Origin: Acidilobaceae archaeon
GTDB lineage: Archaea; Thermoproteota; Thermoprotei_A; Sulfolobales; Acidilobaceae
NCBI GenBank assembly: GCA_027014125.1
Contig: JALWEI010000025.1
Coordinates: forward strand, 1-33,239
Reading direction: 5' to 3'
DNA length: 33,239 nucleotides
Part shown: in pieces, positions 30,663 to 33,239 of the stretch
Numbering within the stretch: position 1 is the first letter of the stretch
Layout of the letters: every line of letters starts with the position of its first letter
Program-made: the position numbers and the translations under genes
The notes under the pieces: model-generated
Seen by the model: the letters and a program-made list of their open reading frames with translations, nothing else
The model's database searches: none
Told to the model about the DNA's origin: nothing

Positions 30663-31777
30663 GCGGCCGCCACTAGTAGGCTGGCCGCTACCACCCATGC
30701 TACCCCTGCTAGTCCGTGGGTTGATGCTACTCCCCCTATGGGTGCCCCTACTGCTACTCCTGCTATGTTTGCCACCTGCTGTATAGCCATGCTGGTCCCC
30801 CGTGCCTCCCTTGGAGCCTGGGCTGCTAGGTAGGTGCTCGCCGTCATGAGGCCTGCGATGGTTGCCCCGTATAGGGTGAATCCTGCTAGTATCCCGGGTG
30901 TGCCCCTGGTTAGTGCTATCCATAGGCCTGCTAGGCCTATGGCTGCTGATGCCGCCGTGACTAGGCGGAGCTGGCCCTTGTCTAGCCTGGAGCCGGCTAG
31001 GGGGAAGAGTGGTATGCTTGCTAGCGTGGCGACTCCTATGGCTGCCCCTGTCAGGGCTGATGCCTCCTCCTCTGCCCTGGCTAGGCCGTCGTTTAGTAGT
31101 GCCTGGGGCATGCCTCCTACTATGGCCCCGAAGCCTGTGTAGAGGAGGAATATCAGGATCCCGGCTCCTGCTACTAGCCCTCGAGCCTCTGAGAGGCCCC
31201 TGGCTAGGCTTCCGCCCCTGCTCCCGGTCTCGGGGAGGCCCCTGGTGGATAGGAGGCCTGCCAGCAGGATTAGGGCTATGAGTAGGAAGGAGGGTTTGAA
31301 TCCTAGCCTAGAGACTGCTGCCGCTGAGGAGAGGCTTCCTAGGGCTACTGATGCTGCTACTACCGAGAGGTATCTGCCTGTTGATGATCCTAGCCTGCCC
31401 TTTGGGGCTGTGTCCCCTACTATGGCCATGTAGGCTGGGTAGACTAGGCTCCCGCCTAGTGCGTGTAGCCCCCTGACGGCGGCGAGCTGGGTGGGGCTTG
31501 ATGCTAGGGCGTAGCCTGTCATGGATAGGGTGTCCCATGCTAGTCCTATGGCTAGGCTCCGTTTCCTGCCGATCTTGTCTACTATGATCCCCGCTGCTAT
31601 GCTTGCGGGGAGGGCTACCATGCTGTAGAGCCCGGCTATGAGGCCTGCCTGCTCGTCCCCTGCCCCCAGGCTTTTTGCGTACCCGGCTATGAGGCCTAGT
31701 AGGAATGCCGTGTCCATCACTCCTGCCAGGCCTACTATGGCTAGTTGTATCCTCCAGCGCTCCACCCCGTTGTGCAC
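30620..31777 (-). CDS. Major facilitator superfamily transporter
   Basis: The 385-residue product is almost entirely hydrophobic, with about twelve membrane helices and few loops. The MFS signature between helices 2 and 3 is visible as DKIGRKRSL (about 67-75), and the middle cytoplasmic loop is around residues 188-205 (PETGSRGGSLARG). Substrate cannot be inferred; the layout resembles drug/proton antiporters. GTG 31777 is the longest start, but its GGAGG lies immediately next to it, so GTG 31765 may be used instead. The 3' end overlaps the phosphoesterase gene by 43 bases. A TATA box is at 31816-31823. Confidence 0.88.
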   Translation of the reverse strand: MHNGVERWRIQLAIVGLAGVMDTAFLLGLIAGYAKSLGAGDEQAGLIAGLYSMVALPASIAAGIIVDKIGRKRSLAIGLAWDTLSMTGYALASSPTQLAAVRGLHALGGSLVYPAYMAIVGDTAPKGRLGSSTGRYLSVVAASVALGSLSSAAAVSRLGFKPSFLLIALILLAGLLSTRGLPETGSRGGSLARGLSEARGLVAGAGILIFLLYTGFGAIVGGMPQALLNDGLARAEEEASALTGAAIGVATLASIPLFPLAGSRLDKGQLRLVTAASAAIGLAGLWIALTRGTPGILAGFTLYGATIAGLMTASTYLAAQAPREARGTSMAIQQVANIAGVAVGAPIGGVASTHGLAGVAWVVAASLLVAAAYTLTLPSDTTPRG

Positions 31778-31815
31778 CCTCCAGGGGGGTGGGGGCTCTT
31801 GGGGGCTCCTTGCAT

Positions 31816-31823
31816 GTATATAC
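31816..31823 (-). promoter_or_regulatory. TATA box for the MFS gene
   Basis: GTATATAC is palindromic and sits between the MFS start and the stop of the upstream gene. It predicts a transcript start near 31794, 17 bases before the GTG at 31777. Inferred. Confidence 0.5.
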
Positions 31824-31833
31824 CGGCATGTAC

Positions 31834-32658
31834 CTATCCTCCCCCCGTTATTACGTGTATCCTGTTTCCGGTGACTGGGTCTGGGGGGAGCTCTTGTAGC
31901 CCCTCGAGTGCCTCTAGGGGGTCCTCTCCTGACCCTACTGCTTTGGCGAACCTCGCTATCGCCTCATCGACTGTCTGCCACTGTACTAGGCCTTGGAAGC
32001 CTGCGTACCCCGAGGCTCCTTTGCTGAGGAGTATCTCGCCGAGGACTGGGTCTAGCTCCTCGTCGCCCATTCCATAGCATGCACCTACCAGTATCACCGT
32101 GCCGTTGAAGTAGTAGGGGGTCTCCTCGAAGTAGCGGGGGCCTAGGGCCAGGTATCGTGGCAGCCCCTGGAGCTCCTCCTCGCTGACTGGGGCCAGGGGG
32201 CCGCCGGGGGGTATGACTGCCATCGCCGCCAGGCCCTGGTCTAGCATTGTGATGACCCTGCCCCCCACCTCCTCCTCTGCCTCCTCAACGAGGAGGCCCG
32301 TGTATATGTATGGGCCCCGCGGGCCCTGGCTCCCGTTGCTGTAGGCCCCGTGGCTCCTGATAATCACTATGTCATAGGCGTCTAGCATATCCATCTCCAG
32401 GATCCCAGCGTCGCTGCCCAGCCTCACGTCGACCACGTACCCGGCCTTGCCGAGCTCCTCTACAACCAAGTCGACCAGCGTCTCGTTGGGGTAGGCCCTC
32501 CACAGCGGGTCGTAGTAGAGAGCCCTAGGGACGAGGCTAACCGTGACGCCGGTATCGACGGCGTCCCCACCCCTCAGCTCCAGGGCCGCAACAGCAGCTA
32601 CTAGGACTAGTAGCAGGGCGAGCGGCCATATCCTACGCCTTCCACGCAACCACTGCAC
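31834..32658 (-). CDS. Membrane-anchored, exported protein with clan CD (caspase/CHAT-like) signature
   Basis: The 274-residue product starts with a basic stretch and one hydrophobic helix (WPLALLLVLVAAVAALEL, about 11-28), so the rest should be outside. Two blocks stand out: hydrophobic-His-Gly at AYDIVIIRSHGAY (His103), and hydrophobic-Ala-Cys at GTVILVGACYGMG (Cys194). This is the catalytic dyad pattern of clan CD cysteine peptidases (caspases, gingipains, clostripain, CHAT). After the Cys comes EILLSKGASGYAGFQGLV and then TVDEAIARFAKAVGSGEDPLEAL, which mirrors the GA-x-x-h-G and F-x-x-L-x-x-G...AL features of CHAT/C25 domains. Family assignment is by pattern, not by search. GTG 32658 is nearly leaderless. 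The gene lies next to, and in the direction of, the 23S rRNA gene. Confidence 0.8.
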   Translation of the reverse strand: MQWLRGRRRIWPLALLLVLVAAVAALELRGGDAVDTGVTVSLVPRALYYDPLWRAYPNETLVDLVVEELGKAGYVVDVRLGSDAGILEMDMLDAYDIVIIRSHGAYSNGSQGPRGPYIYTGLLVEEAEEEVGGRVITMLDQGLAAMAVIPPGGPLAPVSEEELQGLPRYLALGPRYFEETPYYFNGTVILVGACYGMGDEELDPVLGEILLSKGASGYAGFQGLVQWQTVDEAIARFAKAVGSGEDPLEALEGLQELPPDPVTGNRIHVITGGG

Positions 32659-32849
32659 CCAGGACGCGGCCTTGGGGCGGTGAGGGGGTTATAGGAGGTT
32701 CCACGCGCCGCCCCCACCAGCACGGCGGGCCACGGGGATACATCCCTCCGGGGGCATTTCCCAGCGCCTGGCCATGGGGGCCTCTGGGCCCCTGGCGGCC
32801 CCACTGCGGGCTACACCATTATACGCCGTGCAGCCCGCCCCCAGGTGAG
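32659..32849. other. Intergenic spacer downstream of 23S rRNA
   Basis: This 191-base, very G+C-rich gap holds the TATA-like element near 32690 and otherwise nothing that I recognise. No 5S rRNA or tRNA is visible, and no clear U-rich terminator for the rRNA transcript. GGCGGGCT (32877-32884, inside the rRNA) is complementary to AGCCCGCC (32832-32839), so part of the spacer can pair with the rRNA 3' end and may belong to a processing stem. Confidence 0.5.
32688..32695 (-). promoter_or_regulatory. TATA-like element for the clan CD-like gene
   Basis: CCTATAAC on the minus strand centred about 33 bases before the GTG, predicting a start near 32665. Inferred. Confidence 0.4.

Positions 32850-33239
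<390 letters not shown>

Overview
The window reads as a piece of a G+C-rich, hyperthermophilic crenarchaeal chromosome, most likely from the Desulfurococcales (Pyrodictiaceae- or Aeropyrum-like; this placement is inference). The grounds are archaeal gene families (RNA polymerase subunits D and N, eL18, eL7, PCNA, archease, archaemetzincin), arginine coded almost always by AGG/AGA, many GTG and TTG starts, TATA-type promoters, near-leaderless starts, and a crenarchaeal-type 23S rRNA 3' end. Nothing looks like an integrated element: there are no IS ends, CRISPR arrays, att sites or compositional islands.

Layout. 1-4831 (minus): the ribosomal/RNA polymerase cluster rps13-rps4-rps11-rpoD-rpl18e-rpl13-rps9-rpoN-rps2, with rpl7ae as a separate upstream unit. 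4934-9509 (plus): pyrophosphatase coupled to an unknown secreted membrane protein, then urocanate hydratase coupled to a membrane-anchored metzincin protease. 9478-14647: PCNA, a PLP-dependent trans-sulfuration enzyme, tryptophanase, a GYD-domain protein and TrpB2. 14733-16690: Sir2, archease, archaemetzincin, tRNA-Phe. 16728-22211: sugar nucleotidyltransferase, crotonase, PAP2 phosphatase, an ABC ATPase/GNAT fusion, a degenerate resolvase-like protein and an SplB-like radical SAM protein. 22299-26659: an unknown membrane protein, a secreted Lon-like protease, and a lipoate cassette (lone lipoyl domain, LipA, LplA). 26756-28962: a bis-heme-like membrane protein, ATP-type PEP carboxykinase and tRNA-Leu. 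29041-32658: acyl-CoA dehydrogenase, phosphoesterase, MFS transporter and an exported protein with a clan CD (caspase/CHAT-like) His-Gly/Ala-Cys signature. 32850-33239: the 3' end of 23S rRNA.

The metabolic genes fit a peptide-fermenting life style: histidine, tryptophan and sulfur-amino-acid breakdown, acyl-CoA enzymes, PEPCK, and several extracytoplasmic proteases. Genome organisation is extremely compact. All eight divergent gene pairs have one central, often palindromic TATA island that can serve both directions, and four convergent pairs share a single CTAG as both stop codons.

The most promising novelty candidates are the exported clan CD-like protein, the catalytically dead resolvase-like protein, the orphan lipoyl-domain cassette, the tryptophanase/TrpB2 pairing, the urocanase active-site substitution and the shared-promoter architecture. 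There is no stretch over 300 bases without a gene; the longest gap, 32659-32849, is described.
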